From contig CAVTJL010000001.1 in the NCBI GenBank assembly GCA_963735065.1, forward strand, positions 310,001 through 374,000: a stretch of 64,000 nt of DNA, written 5' to 3'. The translations under genes and the position numbers were made by a program. The stretch is from CAVTJL01 sp963735065. GTDB lineage: Bacteria > Pseudomonadota > Alphaproteobacteria > Geminicoccales > Geminicoccaceae. Positions 28,083 to 35,979 of this stretch are shown here, in pieces. The notes beneath the pieces are model-generated. The model searched no databases. It was not told the DNA's origin and was given only the letters and a program-made list of their open reading frames with translations. How positions within the stretch are numbered: position 1 is the first letter of the stretch; each line of letters starts with the position of its first letter.

Positions 28083-28585
28083 CGGGCACCGCCCACGGCC
28101 ACCGCGATGCTGGCCATCGTGCTGCGCACATGCGCATGGCAGATCGCGACGGCCAGCGCGTCGGTGGCATCGCGCGAGCCCTCCGTCGCACCCGGCAGCA
28201 GCGTGCGGACCATCATCGCGACCTGGTCCTTGCTCGCCGCTCCGGTGCCGGTGAGCGAGCGCTTGACCCGCTTGGAGGCATACTCGCTGACGGCGAGGCC
28301 GGCCCGGGCCGCCGCCAGGACGACCACGCCGCGCGCATGGCCGAGCTTCAGCGAGGAGCTCGCATTCACGTTGACGACCGTCTCCTCGACCGCGGCCTCG
28401 AGCGGCGCGAAGCGCTCGATGACCGTCCCCAGCCCATCATACAGCGTCACCAGCCGGGTCGCGAGGTCGTCGGCGCTGGCGCTGTCGACGGCGCCGCAGG
28501 CGACGAAGCGCAGCCGGGTCCCCAGGACCTCGATCACGCCCCAGCCGGTGTGGCGGAGGCCGGGATCGAGGCCCAGGAGGCGCAT
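28079..28585 (-). CDS. ruvC: Crossover junction endonuclease RuvC
   Basis: A 168-residue Holliday-junction resolvase. The four acidic catalytic positions are visible: Asp in LGLDPGLRHTGWG, Glu in AAVEETVVNVN, and the C-terminal acidic pair in RDATDALAVAICHAH. It shares a base with the yebC stop at 28,585, so yebC-ruvC-ruvA-ruvB-ybgC form one tightly coupled run. Confidence 0.96.
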   Translation of the reverse strand: MRLLGLDPGLRHTGWGVIEVLGTRLRFVACGAVDSASADDLATRLVTLYDGLGTVIERFAPLEAAVEETVVNVNASSSLKLGHARGVVVLAAARAGLAVSEYASKRVKRSLTGTGAASKDQVAMMVRTLLPGATEGSRDATDALAVAICHAHVRSTMASIAVAVGGAR

Positions 28586-29331
28586 CAGCTGCCCAGACGC
28601 TCGAGCGCCGCCTCCGACACCTCGAAATTGGCGACGACGCGCTGGACGTCGTCACTGTCGTCGAGCGTCTCGAGCAGCTTGAAGAGCGTCTCGGCGCGGT
28701 CGTCCTCGACCGGCACCGTCGTCTGCGGCCGCCAGCCGAGCAGCGCCTGCTCGGGCGGGCCGAACCGCGCCTCGAGGCTGTCGCGCACGGCGGCGAGGTC
28801 GTCCGGGCCGCAGGTGATCTCGTGGCTGTCATCGTCGCTGGTGCAGTCCTCGGCACCGGCCTCGATCGCGGCCTCGAGCATCTCGTCGGCCGTGGCCACG
28901 GACGCCGGATAGCGGATCTGGCCCACGCGATCGAACTGGAAGCTCACGCTGTTGGTCTCGCCGAGGCTGCCGCCGAACCGCGTGAAGGCGGCGCGGACGT
29001 CGCTCGCGGTTCGATTGCGGTTGTCGGTCAGCGCCTCGACGATCATCGCGACACCGCCCGGGCCGTAGCCCTCGTAGCGGACCTCTTGATAGTCCTCGCC
29101 GTCGGCGCCCTGCCCGCGCTTGATCGCCCGCTCGATATTGTCCTTGGGCACGTTCTCGGCCCGCGCCGCCTGGATGGCGGAGCGCAGGCGCGGATTGTGC
29201 GCGGGATCCGGCATGCCGCTTCGCGAGGCGACCTGGACCTCGCGGATGAGGCGGGTGAACTTGCTCGCCCGAGCCGCGTCCTGGCGGCTCTTGCGGTGCA
29301 TGATGTTCTTGAACTGTGAGTGACCAGCCAT
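28585..29331 (-). CDS. yebC: YebC/PmpR family protein (TACO1-like)
   Basis: A 248-residue protein with the universal start MAGHSQFKNIMHRKSRQDAA and the conserved NPRLRSAIQAARAENVPKDN and YEGYGPGGVAMIVEALTDN. Members are described as transcriptional regulators and, more recently, as ribosome-associated factors that help translate proline-rich stretches. In this operon it is first, ahead of ruvC, the usual proteobacterial arrangement; the proline-rich TolA encoded downstream would be a fitting client, but that is a guess. Confidence 0.95.
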   Translation of the reverse strand: MAGHSQFKNIMHRKSRQDAARASKFTRLIREVQVASRSGMPDPAHNPRLRSAIQAARAENVPKDNIERAIKRGQGADGEDYQEVRYEGYGPGGVAMIVEALTDNRNRTASDVRAAFTRFGGSLGETNSVSFQFDRVGQIRYPASVATADEMLEAAIEAGAEDCTSDDDSHEITCGPDDLAAVRDSLEARFGPPEQALLGWRPQTTVPVEDDRAETLFKLLETLDDSDDVQRVVANFEVSEAALERLGS

Positions 29332-29706
29332 GATTGTCGTTCGAGGAGGGAAGGGGTTAGGAGCCCGCGATATAGCAGACTAGGCCCGGCTGCGGCCAGA
29401 AGCACATCCCACCAGCCCAAGCGACCCGGTTCGACCGCGCCGAGCCGCGCAGGCCGACGTCTGACCCGGCTTCGGGCGTGCAAAAAACCTCTTAACACAT
29501 GCCTTTATCTGGTTTAAGTTAGAATCTGCCTCAGCATTTGATGGTGGATTCTTCCTCCGATCGATTGCGCGCGGCGCCGGGTTGCCGGCGTGTCGCGCCG
29601 TAGCAGGCGCCCTCAGCACAAATTTAAGTAAAATGCATTGTGTCGTCTAAGCTGCTGCGACGACGCGCTGAAATGACGCTTACTCTGCAGCGTGGCGAAC
29701 GACGCC
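29332..29706. other. Intergenic region upstream of yebC, AT-rich in part
   Basis: About 375 bp with no recognisable gene. From about 29,480 to 29,780 the base composition drops sharply compared with the rest of the window, as expected for a divergent promoter region serving yebC (minus strand) and the leader or small gene on the plus strand. I could not assign a confident yebC promoter. Confidence 0.5.
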
Positions 29707-29735
29707 CTGAAATTCCCTAAAGTTGAAGATAAAAT
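29707..29735 (+). promoter_or_regulatory. Possible sigma-70 promoter for a short RNA or leader
   Basis: CTGAAA (29,707-29,712) and TAAAAT (29,730-29,735) are separated by exactly 17 nt in an AT-rich island. Transcription would begin near 29,742 and meet the hairpin terminator at 29,875 after roughly 135 nt. By-eye assignment. Confidence 0.35.
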
Positions 29736-29741
29736 AGGCTC

Positions 29742-29910
29742 ACAAGCTACTAAAGCTTACGGCAGACAATCTTGCTCGAATCCCCACTAGATGATCATTT
29801 TCGTCTTGATCGATGTGTCGATCTGCTGTAGTCGTCGAGATGTCAAGTCAGACGGTGCCTCCCTCCCTTACTCGGCCCCCGACCAGCGATGGCTCGGGGG
29901 CTCCTTTTTT
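29742..29910 (+). ncRNA. Candidate small RNA or terminated leader
   Basis: The stretch between a plausible promoter and a strong intrinsic terminator has no convincing protein. It holds a pyrimidine run CCTCCCTCCCTT (29,858-29,869) complementary to Shine-Dalgarno sequences, a feature of several alphaproteobacterial regulatory RNAs, directly before the terminator. It may instead be an attenuated 5' leader of the small gene at 29,959. I could not match it to a known RNA family. Confidence 0.3.
29875..29910 (+). terminator. Rho-independent terminator
   Basis: GCCCCCGA (29,875-29,882) and TCGGGGGC (29,894-29,901) form a perfect 8-bp stem with an 11-nt loop, followed by TCCTTTTTT. It sits upstream, not downstream, of the small gene at 29,959. 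A second hairpin, GGCCGCG with CGCGGCC, follows directly. Confidence 0.75.
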
Positions 29911-29958
29911 GGAGGGGCCGCGAGTCCCGCGGCCTCCGACATCAGTGAGGACCTAGCG

Positions 29959-30204
29959 ATGACCCGTGCCGCATTCCTGCGATCGTCCGACGCCGCCAGC
30001 CTGCCCAAGCCCGCCAACACCAGCGACGTCGACAGCCTCTGCGCGCAGCTGCGCGAGGAGATCCAGGAGACGGAGCCGGTGGTCACGGCCGCGGTGCTGA
30101 CCTGCTGCGCCTTCAGGATGCGCGACGAGGCCGGCCTCGTGGAGGCCCTGCGCGCCCTCTCGCAGGCCGTCGACGCCCTGGAGCGGGCACGGGCCGCGGG
30201 CTGA
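29959..30204 (+). CDS. Hypothetical protein, 81 residues
   Basis: A short soluble protein starting at ATG 29,959 with GAGGA 8-12 nt upstream. The N-terminus is polar and the C-terminal half is helical and Ala/Arg/Leu-rich (EALRALSQAVDALERARAA), with two Cys in VLTCCAFRMRDEAG. I do not recognise a family. It lies behind a terminator-like leader and 112 bp before hslV. Codon usage matches its neighbours, so it is probably real. Confidence 0.55.
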   Translation: MTRAAFLRSSDAASLPKPANTSDVDSLCAQLREEIQETEPVVTAAVLTCCAFRMRDEAGLVEALRALSQAVDALERARAAG

Positions 30205-30261
30205 GCCCCGTCATCTCCAGGCCCTGGCGCGGGTTGACCGGCCACCCGGCAACGCCCACAT

Positions 30262-30311
30262 CCTCCGCGTCGTCGCGGCCGCTCGCCGCGGCCTTCCCGC
30301 CGACGCGGAGG
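30262..30311 (+). promoter_or_regulatory. Hairpin that hides the hslV ribosome binding site
   Basis: CCTCCGCGTCG (30,262-30,272) is perfectly complementary to CGACGCGGAGG (30,301-30,311). The 28-nt interior contains its own hairpin, CGCGGC with GCCGCG. The 3' arm ends in GGAGG, the only Shine-Dalgarno of hslV (TTG at 30,316), so folding of the mRNA would block initiation. This looks like a translational switch in front of a heat-shock operon; it could also act as a processing or stability element. Confidence 0.55.
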
Positions 30312-30315
30312 CGCC

Positions 30316-30873
30316 TTGGAAAGCCCGAACATCCCGACCTGGCACGGGACGACCATCCTCTCGGTCCGCAAGGGCCGCCAGGTGGTCCTCGCGGGTGACG
30401 GTCAGGTCAGCCTCAACCAGACCATCATCAAGGGTAACGCGCGCAAGATCCGCCGGATCGGCGGGGGCAAGATCCTGGCCGGCTTCGCCGGCAGCACGGC
30501 CGACGCGCTGACCCTGCTGGAGCGCCTCGAGAGCAAGCTCGAGCGCCATCCGGGCCAGCTCACGCGCGCCTGCGTCGAGCTCGCCAAGGACTGGCGCACC
30601 GACCGCTATCTGCGCCGGCTCGAGGCCATGATGGCCGTGGCGGACGCCGAGGTCTCGCTCGTGCTGACGGGCGTGGGCGACGTCCTCGAGCCCGAGCGCG
30701 GCCTCATCGGCATCGGCTCGGGCGGCAACTACGCGCTCGCCGCCGCACGGGCGCTGCTCGACGTCGAGGGCCTCACGGCCGAGGCCATCGCGCGCAAGGC
30801 CATGGCGATCGCCGCCGAGATCTGCGTCTACACCAACACCGAGATATCGCTCGAGACGATCGAGGCATCATGA
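30316..30873 (+). CDS. hslV: ATP-dependent protease subunit HslV
   Basis: A 185-residue proteasome-like peptidase that works with HslU. The N-terminal threonine nucleophile is exposed from WHGTTILSVRKGRQVV, and GDGQVSLNQTIIKGNARKIR and GIGSGGNYALAAARAL are family hallmarks. The start is TTG 30,316, with GGAGG only 4 nt away and enclosed in a hairpin. The stop overlaps the hslU start by four bases. Confidence 0.95.
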   Translation: MESPNIPTWHGTTILSVRKGRQVVLAGDGQVSLNQTIIKGNARKIRRIGGGKILAGFAGSTADALTLLERLESKLERHPGQLTRACVELAKDWRTDRYLRRLEAMMAVADAEVSLVLTGVGDVLEPERGLIGIGSGGNYALAAARALLDVEGLTAEAIARKAMAIAAEICVYTNTEISLETIEAS

Positions 30874-32180
30874 CAGCTCTTACGCCGCGCGAGATCGTCT
30901 CCGAGCTCGATCGCTTCATCGTCGGCCAGGGAGCCGCCAAGCGCGCCGTCGCGATCGCGCTGAGGAACCGCTGGCGCCGCCAGCAGCTGGACGAGCAGCT
31001 CCGCGAGGAGGTGCTGCCCAAGAACATCTTGATGATCGGGCCCACCGGCTGCGGCAAGACCGAGATCGCAAGGCGCCTCGCCCGCCTGGCGCAGGCCCCG
31101 TTCATCAAGGTCGAGGCCACCAAGTTCACCGAGGTCGGCTATGTCGGCCGCGACGTCGAGAGCATCGTGCGCGATCTCGTCGAGGTCGCGATGAAGATGA
31201 CGCGCGAGCGCCTGCGCCGCGAGGTCCAGGCCAAGGCCGAGCGCAACGCCGAGGACCGGGTCCTGGACGCGCTCGTCGGCCCGACCGCGAGCAGCGACAC
31301 GCGCGAGAAGTTCCGCCGCAACCTGCGCGAAGGCTCGCTCGCCGAGCGCGAGATCGAGGTCGAGGTGCAAGACACCGGCTCCGCCTCGATGCCCACCTTC
31401 GACATTCCGGGCATGCCGGGCGCCCAGATGGGCATGCTCAATCTGGGCGACGTGCTGGGCAAGGCGTTCGGCGGCCGCACCAAGCGGCGCAAGATGAAGA
31501 TCGCCGATTCCTACCCCATCCTGATGGCCGAGGAGAGCGACAAGCTGCTCGATCAGGAGCAGGTGATGCGCGAGGCGATCCGCAGTGCCGAGCAGAACGG
31601 CATCGTCTTCCTCGACGAGATCGACAAGATCGCCGGCCGCGAGGGCAGGATGGGCGGCGACGTCAGCCGCGAGGGCGTGCAGCGCGACCTGCTGCCGCTC
31701 GTCGAGGGCACCAGCGTCACCACCAAGCACGGCATCGTGCGCACCGATCACATCCTCTTCATCGCCTCGGGCGCCTTCCATCTGTCCAAGCCGGCCGACC
31801 TTTTGCCCGAGCTGCAGGGGCGCCTGCCGATCCGGGTCGAGCTCGACCCGCTCGGGCGCGGGGATCTCAGGCGCATCCTGGTCGAGCCGGAGGCGAGCCT
31901 GCTCAAGCAGTACGTGGCGCTGCTCAAGACCGAAGGGGTCGAGCTCGCCTTCTCCGAGGAGGCGATCGACGAGATCGCGACGCTGGCCTCCGACATCAAC
32001 GAGCGGGTCGAGAACATCGGTGCCCGGCGCCTGCAGACGGTGATGGAGAAGCTGGTCGAGGAGGTGAGCTTCACCGCCTCCGACCGCAACGGCGAGACCG
32101 TGACGGTGGACAAGACCTACGTCCGCCACCAGGTGGGCGACCTCGTCGCCGGCGCCGACCTCTCGAGGTTCATCCTCTAG
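30870..32180 (+). CDS. hslU: ATP-dependent protease ATPase subunit HslU
   Basis: A 436-residue AAA+ unfoldase of the Clp family. It has LTPREIVSELDRFIVGQGAA, Walker A GPTGCGKTEIA, the pore motif KFTEVGYVGRDVE, the family-specific I domain (about 110-240), Walker B GIVFLDEIDKI and the C-terminus DLSRFIL that docks into HslV. The gene is co-transcribed with hslV and convergent with the nucleotidyltransferase gene, whose stop it overlaps by four bases. Confidence 0.97.
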   Translation: MTALTPREIVSELDRFIVGQGAAKRAVAIALRNRWRRQQLDEQLREEVLPKNILMIGPTGCGKTEIARRLARLAQAPFIKVEATKFTEVGYVGRDVESIVRDLVEVAMKMTRERLRREVQAKAERNAEDRVLDALVGPTASSDTREKFRRNLREGSLAEREIEVEVQDTGSASMPTFDIPGMPGAQMGMLNLGDVLGKAFGGRTKRRKMKIADSYPILMAEESDKLLDQEQVMREAIRSAEQNGIVFLDEIDKIAGREGRMGGDVSREGVQRDLLPLVEGTSVTTKHGIVRTDHILFIASGAFHLSKPADLLPELQGRLPIRVELDPLGRGDLRRILVEPEASLLKQYVALLKTEGVELAFSEEAIDEIATLASDINERVENIGARRLQTVMEKLVEEVSFTASDRNGETVTVDKTYVRHQVGDLVAGADLSRFIL

Positions 32181-33226
32181 GGGCTGGCCGCGAGCGCCGC
32201 ACGCAGCGCCTCGGCCCCGTCGGCGTCGAGGCGGGCTGCTCCTTCCTCGAGCGCACGCCGCCATGCGGGCCCACGCGCGCACGCCTCCTGCCATCCCTGG
32301 GCCGTAAGAGCACCCTGACGTGCCTGCGAGAGCGCCTGGAACAGGACGGAGGCTTGGGCCACGTCCTTGAGCGCTTTCGGCCGGTCGTTCCGCAAGCGCC
32401 TGGTGGCGACGATCAGCTTGTGGACGGCATAGCGCTCGGGCGCCGGCACATTGACGGCGATGCCCGGCCCGTAGAGGACGGTCGCGCGTACCTCGTCGCG
32501 GATGAGGAAATCGAGAAAGCGCAGCGGCTGGGCACCCAGCCCCGGAATCGTCGGCAGCGGCATGAGGGCGCCGGCACGCTCGTCACTGCCCTGATGCGGC
32601 GTCAGGAGCTCGAGGCGAAAGCCTCGATCGTTGGCAAGGGTGCTGGAAAGCGTGCGCGAGCCCAGGCTCGGAACCGGGCTGAAGCTCCGGTCGACCTCAC
32701 GCAGCGCATCGAGCAACGGCGAGACCTCGTCCTCGATCGAGACGGCGATCCCGTGAAACTGGGCTATGTCTATGTCCTCGGTGCGCATGGCTGCGCCCGG
32801 CAGCTTCACCCCCAGCATGCCGGCATAGAGCTGGAAGGCGGCCGTGCCGACGAGGCACGCTCGAAGCCGGAACAGCCCGGTTCGTGCAAGGGCGGCCAGC
32901 ACCTCGCCGGTGAACGGATCCGGTCCCGGCAGGCCTGCCCGGCGCAGGGCCGAGACGAGCCGGCGGCGGCCCTGCACATCGGGCTTCAGCGCCGCATGCC
33001 GCTCGATGCGCGCATCCAGATCGGCCGAGGCAGGGCCCACATACCGACTGACGTCGCGGCCGGTCGCGCGGCTGTAGGCGCGGTGATACCAGTACTTCCG
33101 ACCGCTCAGGGTGCGCAGCTCGAAGGTGCCGCCCGGAGGAAGCTCCTCGATCAGACGCGCGTCGGCGACGCGATCGCCGAGCTCGGCGAGCAGGGTGACG
33201 AAGGCGGGGTCGAGCGGCTGGAGCAC
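32177..33226 (-). CDS. GSU2403-family nucleotidyltransferase-fold protein
   Basis: A 349-residue protein of the uncharacterised GSU2403 type. The N-terminal region (about 1-90) contains SGRKYWYHRAYSRATGRDVS with the conserved YVGP; the nucleotidyltransferase core is CLVGTAAFQLYAGMLGVKL followed by the metal motif TEDIDIAQF at about residue 150. The C-terminal helical part includes ERYAVHKLIVATRRLRND. Related folds occur in MNT-type toxins and tRNA nucleotidyltransferases. The start is GTG 33,226, the first canonical codon after an in-frame stop, with no Shine-Dalgarno, only 2 nt from a perfect palindrome. It may be translated from a leaderless transcript. Confidence 0.75.
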   Translation of the reverse strand: MLQPLDPAFVTLLAELGDRVADARLIEELPPGGTFELRTLSGRKYWYHRAYSRATGRDVSRYVGPASADLDARIERHAALKPDVQGRRRLVSALRRAGLPGPDPFTGEVLAALARTGLFRLRACLVGTAAFQLYAGMLGVKLPGAAMRTEDIDIAQFHGIAVSIEDEVSPLLDALREVDRSFSPVPSLGSRTLSSTLANDRGFRLELLTPHQGSDERAGALMPLPTIPGLGAQPLRFLDFLIRDEVRATVLYGPGIAVNVPAPERYAVHKLIVATRRLRNDRPKALKDVAQASVLFQALSQARQGALTAQGWQEACARGPAWRRALEEGAARLDADGAEALRAALAASP

Positions 33227-33227
33227 G

Positions 33228-33264
33228 GATTTACGGAGTGAAATGGCGAATCACTCCGTAAATC
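33228..33264 (-). promoter_or_regulatory. Perfect 13-bp palindrome at the nucleotidyltransferase start
   Basis: GATTTACGGAGTG (33,228-33,240) and CACTCCGTAAATC (33,252-33,264) form a perfect inverted repeat with an 11-nt centre. It ends 2 nt before the GTG start. The arms are AT/GC mixed and there is no U tract, so it looks like an operator for a dimeric repressor lying on the promoter rather than a terminator. Confidence 0.6.
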
Positions 33265-33272
33265 TACCATCG

Positions 33273-33300
33273 CTGCGGCCCCCGGTCCATCGGGGCGCAG
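33273..33300 (-). terminator. GC-rich hairpin after icd
   Basis: On the minus strand CTGCGCCCCG and CGGGG(GC)CGCAG pair around an ATGGAC loop, 16 nt after the icd stop. There is no T run, so it may slow or process transcripts rather than terminate them alone. Confidence 0.35.
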
Positions 33301-33315
33301 ACAGGCCCCCGAGCG

Positions 33316-34530
33316 TCACCCCATCTTGGCGCGGATGCCCTCCTCGACCTTCCCCAGGAACTTGGTCGTGTTGAGCCAGGGCTGGTCGGGGCCGATCAGG
33401 ATCGCCAGGTCCTTGGTCATGAACCCGCTCTCGACCGCCTCGACGCAGGCGGCCTCGAGCTTGTGGGCGAAGGCCTCGAGCTCGGGCGAGCCGTCGATCT
33501 TGGCCCGGTAGGTGAGGCCCCGGGTCCAGGCGAAGATCGAGGCGATCGGGTTGGTCGAGGTCTCCTTGCCCTTCTGGTGCTCGCGATAGTGGCGCGTCAC
33601 CGTGCCGTGGGCGGCCTCGGCCTCGACCGTCTTGCCGTCGGGCGTCATCAGCACCGAGGTCATGAGGCCGAGCGAGCCGAAGCCCTGGGCCACCGTGTCG
33701 GACTGCACGTCGCCGTCATAGTTCTTGCAGGCCCAGATGAAGGCGCCGGACCATTTCAAGGCCGAGGCCACCATGTCGTCGATGAGGCGGTGCTCGTAGG
33801 TGATGCCCTTGGCGGCGAACTGGTCCTTGAACTCGGCCTCGAAGACCTCCTCGAAGAGGTCCTTGAAGCGGCCGTCATAGGCCTTGAGGATGGTGTTCTT
33901 GGTCGAGAGATAGAGCGGCCAGCCGCGCATCAAGGCGTAGTTCATCGACGCCTTGGCGAACTCGCGGATCGACTCGTCCAGATTGTACATGGCCATCGCG
34001 ACGCCGCTGCCCGGCGCCTTGAAGACCTCGTACTCGATGGGCTCGCCGCCGCCCTCGGGCTCGAACTTGACGGTCAGCCGGCCCTTGCCCGGGAACAGAA
34101 AGTCGGTGGCGCGGTACTGGTCGCCGAAGGCGTGACGGCCGATGACGATGGGCTGGGTCCAGCCGGGCACGAGGCGCGGCACGTTCTTGCAGACGATGGG
34201 CTCGCGGAAGATCGTGCCGCCCAGGATGTTGCGGATCGTGCCGTTGGGCGACCGCCACATCTTCTTGAGGCCGAACTCCTTCACCCGGGCCTCGTCGGGG
34301 GTGATGGTGGCGCACTTCACGCCGACATTGTGCTCCTTGATCGCGTTCGCCGCGTCGATCGTCACCTGGTCGTCGGTGGCGTCGCGATGCTCGATCCCGA
34401 GATCGAAGTAGAGAAGCTCGACGTCGAGGAAGGGCAGGATGAGCTGGTCCTTGATCATCTGCCAGATGATCCGGGTCATCTCGTCGCCGTCGAGCTCGAC
34501 GATCGGCTTTGCCACCTTGATCTTCTGCAT
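33316..34530 (-). CDS. icd: NADP-dependent isocitrate dehydrogenase (eukaryote-like type)
   Basis: A 404-residue TCA-cycle enzyme producing 2-oxoglutarate and NADPH. It is the dimeric IDH1/IDH2-like form usual in Alphaproteobacteria: start KVAKPIVELDGDEMTRIIW, substrate loop SPNGTIRNILGGTIFREPI, YDGDVQSDTVAQGFGSLGLM with the metal Asp, and EAAHGTVTRHYREHQKGKET for NADP binding. GGAG lies before the ATG. It stands as its own unit downstream of dnaQ. Confidence 0.97.
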   Translation of the reverse strand: MQKIKVAKPIVELDGDEMTRIIWQMIKDQLILPFLDVELLYFDLGIEHRDATDDQVTIDAANAIKEHNVGVKCATITPDEARVKEFGLKKMWRSPNGTIRNILGGTIFREPIVCKNVPRLVPGWTQPIVIGRHAFGDQYRATDFLFPGKGRLTVKFEPEGGGEPIEYEVFKAPGSGVAMAMYNLDESIREFAKASMNYALMRGWPLYLSTKNTILKAYDGRFKDLFEEVFEAEFKDQFAAKGITYEHRLIDDMVASALKWSGAFIWACKNYDGDVQSDTVAQGFGSLGLMTSVLMTPDGKTVEAEAAHGTVTRHYREHQKGKETSTNPIASIFAWTRGLTYRAKIDGSPELEAFAHKLEAACVEAVESGFMTKDLAILIGPDQPWLNTTKFLGKVEEGIRAKMG

Positions 34531-34654
34531 CAGGAGACTCCCATTGCGGTATCGCGCCCGCGGACCGGGACGCGCCGCCGATCGCGAACCGACGGAGGCC
34601 CGCGCCTTCTAGCCGACGCGGCGAAGAGCTGCCAAGCGGCCGGGCGTCGCAACC

Positions 34655-35329
34655 CTAGGCCTGCCATAGGGGATCGGTGAGCTGGGCCAGGAAGGCGGCG
34701 TGCGCCTCGAGCTCGGCCGCCGAGGGCGCATGCGGGCGCGGCGGGCGGACCGTCCGCGCGACGGCGATCTGGCCGGCCTCGCGCCGCCCGGGCAGGGCCA
34801 GGCCCAGATCCGTCTGTCGGCCGCCCAGGAGGTGGAGATAGACCTCGGCCAGAAGCTCGCTGTCGAGGAGGGCCCCGTGCTTCGTGCGGGCCGAGGCGTC
34901 GACCGCGAAGCGCTTGCAGAGCGCGTCCAGGCTGTTGGGCGAGCCCGGGAACCGGCGCTGGGCCAGATAGAGCGTGTCGATCGCCCGCTCGGCCGGCCAC
35001 AGATCGCGACCCAGGCGCTTCAGCTCGGCATTGATGAACTTGAGGTCGAAGCCCGCATTGTGGATGACGACCTTGCTGTCGCCGACGAACTCGAGGAAGG
35101 GGTCGACGACCTCGGCGAAGACGGGATAGCCGGCCAGGAACTCGGCCTTGAGCCCGTGCACGCGGAACGCCTCCTCGGGCATGTCGCGCTCGGGGTTGAT
35201 GTAGCTGTGGAAGGTCTGGCCGGTGGGCAGGTGATTGAGCAGCTCGACGGCACCCAGCTCGACGAGCCGATGGCCCGAATCCGGGTCGAGGCCTGTCGTC
35301 TCGGTGTCCATCACGATCTCGCGGATCAT
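34655..35329 (-). CDS. dnaQ: DNA polymerase III epsilon subunit (3'-5' exonuclease)
   Basis: A 224-residue proofreading exonuclease. ExoI is VMDTETTGLDPDSG, ExoII is VIHNAGFDLKFIN, and ExoIII lies in RTKHGALLDSELLAEVYLHL with His and Asp. The C-terminal tail (about 180-224) is Pro/Ala-rich and should bind the alpha subunit. It follows coaE by 12 nt, the common coaE-dnaQ pairing. Confidence 0.95.
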   Translation of the reverse strand: MIREIVMDTETTGLDPDSGHRLVELGAVELLNHLPTGQTFHSYINPERDMPEEAFRVHGLKAEFLAGYPVFAEVVDPFLEFVGDSKVVIHNAGFDLKFINAELKRLGRDLWPAERAIDTLYLAQRRFPGSPNSLDALCKRFAVDASARTKHGALLDSELLAEVYLHLLGGRQTDLGLALPGRREAGQIAVARTVRPPRPHAPSAAELEAHAAFLAQLTDPLWQA

Positions 35330-35341
35330 CCAGCTCCCCGC

Positions 35342-35974
35342 TCAGCCATGGCGCAGCCAGAGGTCGGGCCAGGCCCGCCCCGGCTCGCCGGAGAGACGCT
35401 GGATCAGCCCGGCCACCGCCGCCGCCGAGGCCCCCCGGTCGTAGCCCGAGGGGATGACGAAATCGGCACGGCGGCGCTTTTTGGCATCCGGCATCTGCTT
35501 GGCGAGGATGGCGGAGAGGCGCGGCGGTGTCATCCCCGGCCGACGCAGGGCACGGTCGCGCTGAAGCGCCGCCGGCGCGCTCACCACGGCCACCCGGTCG
35601 ACCCGCCGCTCGCCCTTCGTCTCCAGCAGCAGCGGAATGTCGAGGACCACGAGCGACCGCCCGTCGCGGCACTGGCGCTCCAGGAAAGAGCGCTCGGCCG
35701 CACGCACCAGCGGATGCACGATCGCCTCGAGCCGGCGCAGCGCCGGCTCCTCGCCCATCACCTCGGCACCGAGCCGACGGCGGTCGATACCGCCCGCCTC
35801 GTCGCCGACGCCCGGAAACGCCTCGAGCACCGGAGCCACCGCAGCACCGCCCGGACGAAAAAGGGCATGGACGGCGGCGTCGGCATCGAACACCGGCACG
35901 CCATAGGCGCGGAACAGGCGCACCACATGGCTTTTGCCCATCGCGATCGAGCCGGTGAGCCCCAGGAGCAGCAT
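35342..35974 (-). CDS. coaE: Dephospho-CoA kinase
   Basis: A 210-residue P-loop kinase for the last step of coenzyme A synthesis. The Walker A region is LGLTGSIAMGKSHV and DADAAVHAL carries the substrate Asp; LVVLDIPLLLETKGE and the LID region with KQMPDAKKRRRADFVI are typical. It starts 5 nt after the maf stop. Confidence 0.95.
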   Translation of the reverse strand: MLLLGLTGSIAMGKSHVVRLFRAYGVPVFDADAAVHALFRPGGAAVAPVLEAFPGVGDEAGGIDRRRLGAEVMGEEPALRRLEAIVHPLVRAAERSFLERQCRDGRSLVVLDIPLLLETKGERRVDRVAVVSAPAALQRDRALRRPGMTPPRLSAILAKQMPDAKKRRRADFVIPSGYDRGASAAAVAGLIQRLSGEPGRAWPDLWLRHG

Positions 35975-35979
35975 GGGCG

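Noticed and set aside
29742..29875. Possible tRNA or tmRNA (a TCGAATCCCC near 29,776 resembles a T-arm)
   Set aside because: No acceptor stem, anticodon arm or CCA could be fitted around it, and no tmRNA resume frame or tRNA-like end was found.
33228..33264. Palindrome as the icd terminator
   Set aside because: It has no U tract and abuts the next start codon; a GC hairpin nearer to icd is the better candidate.
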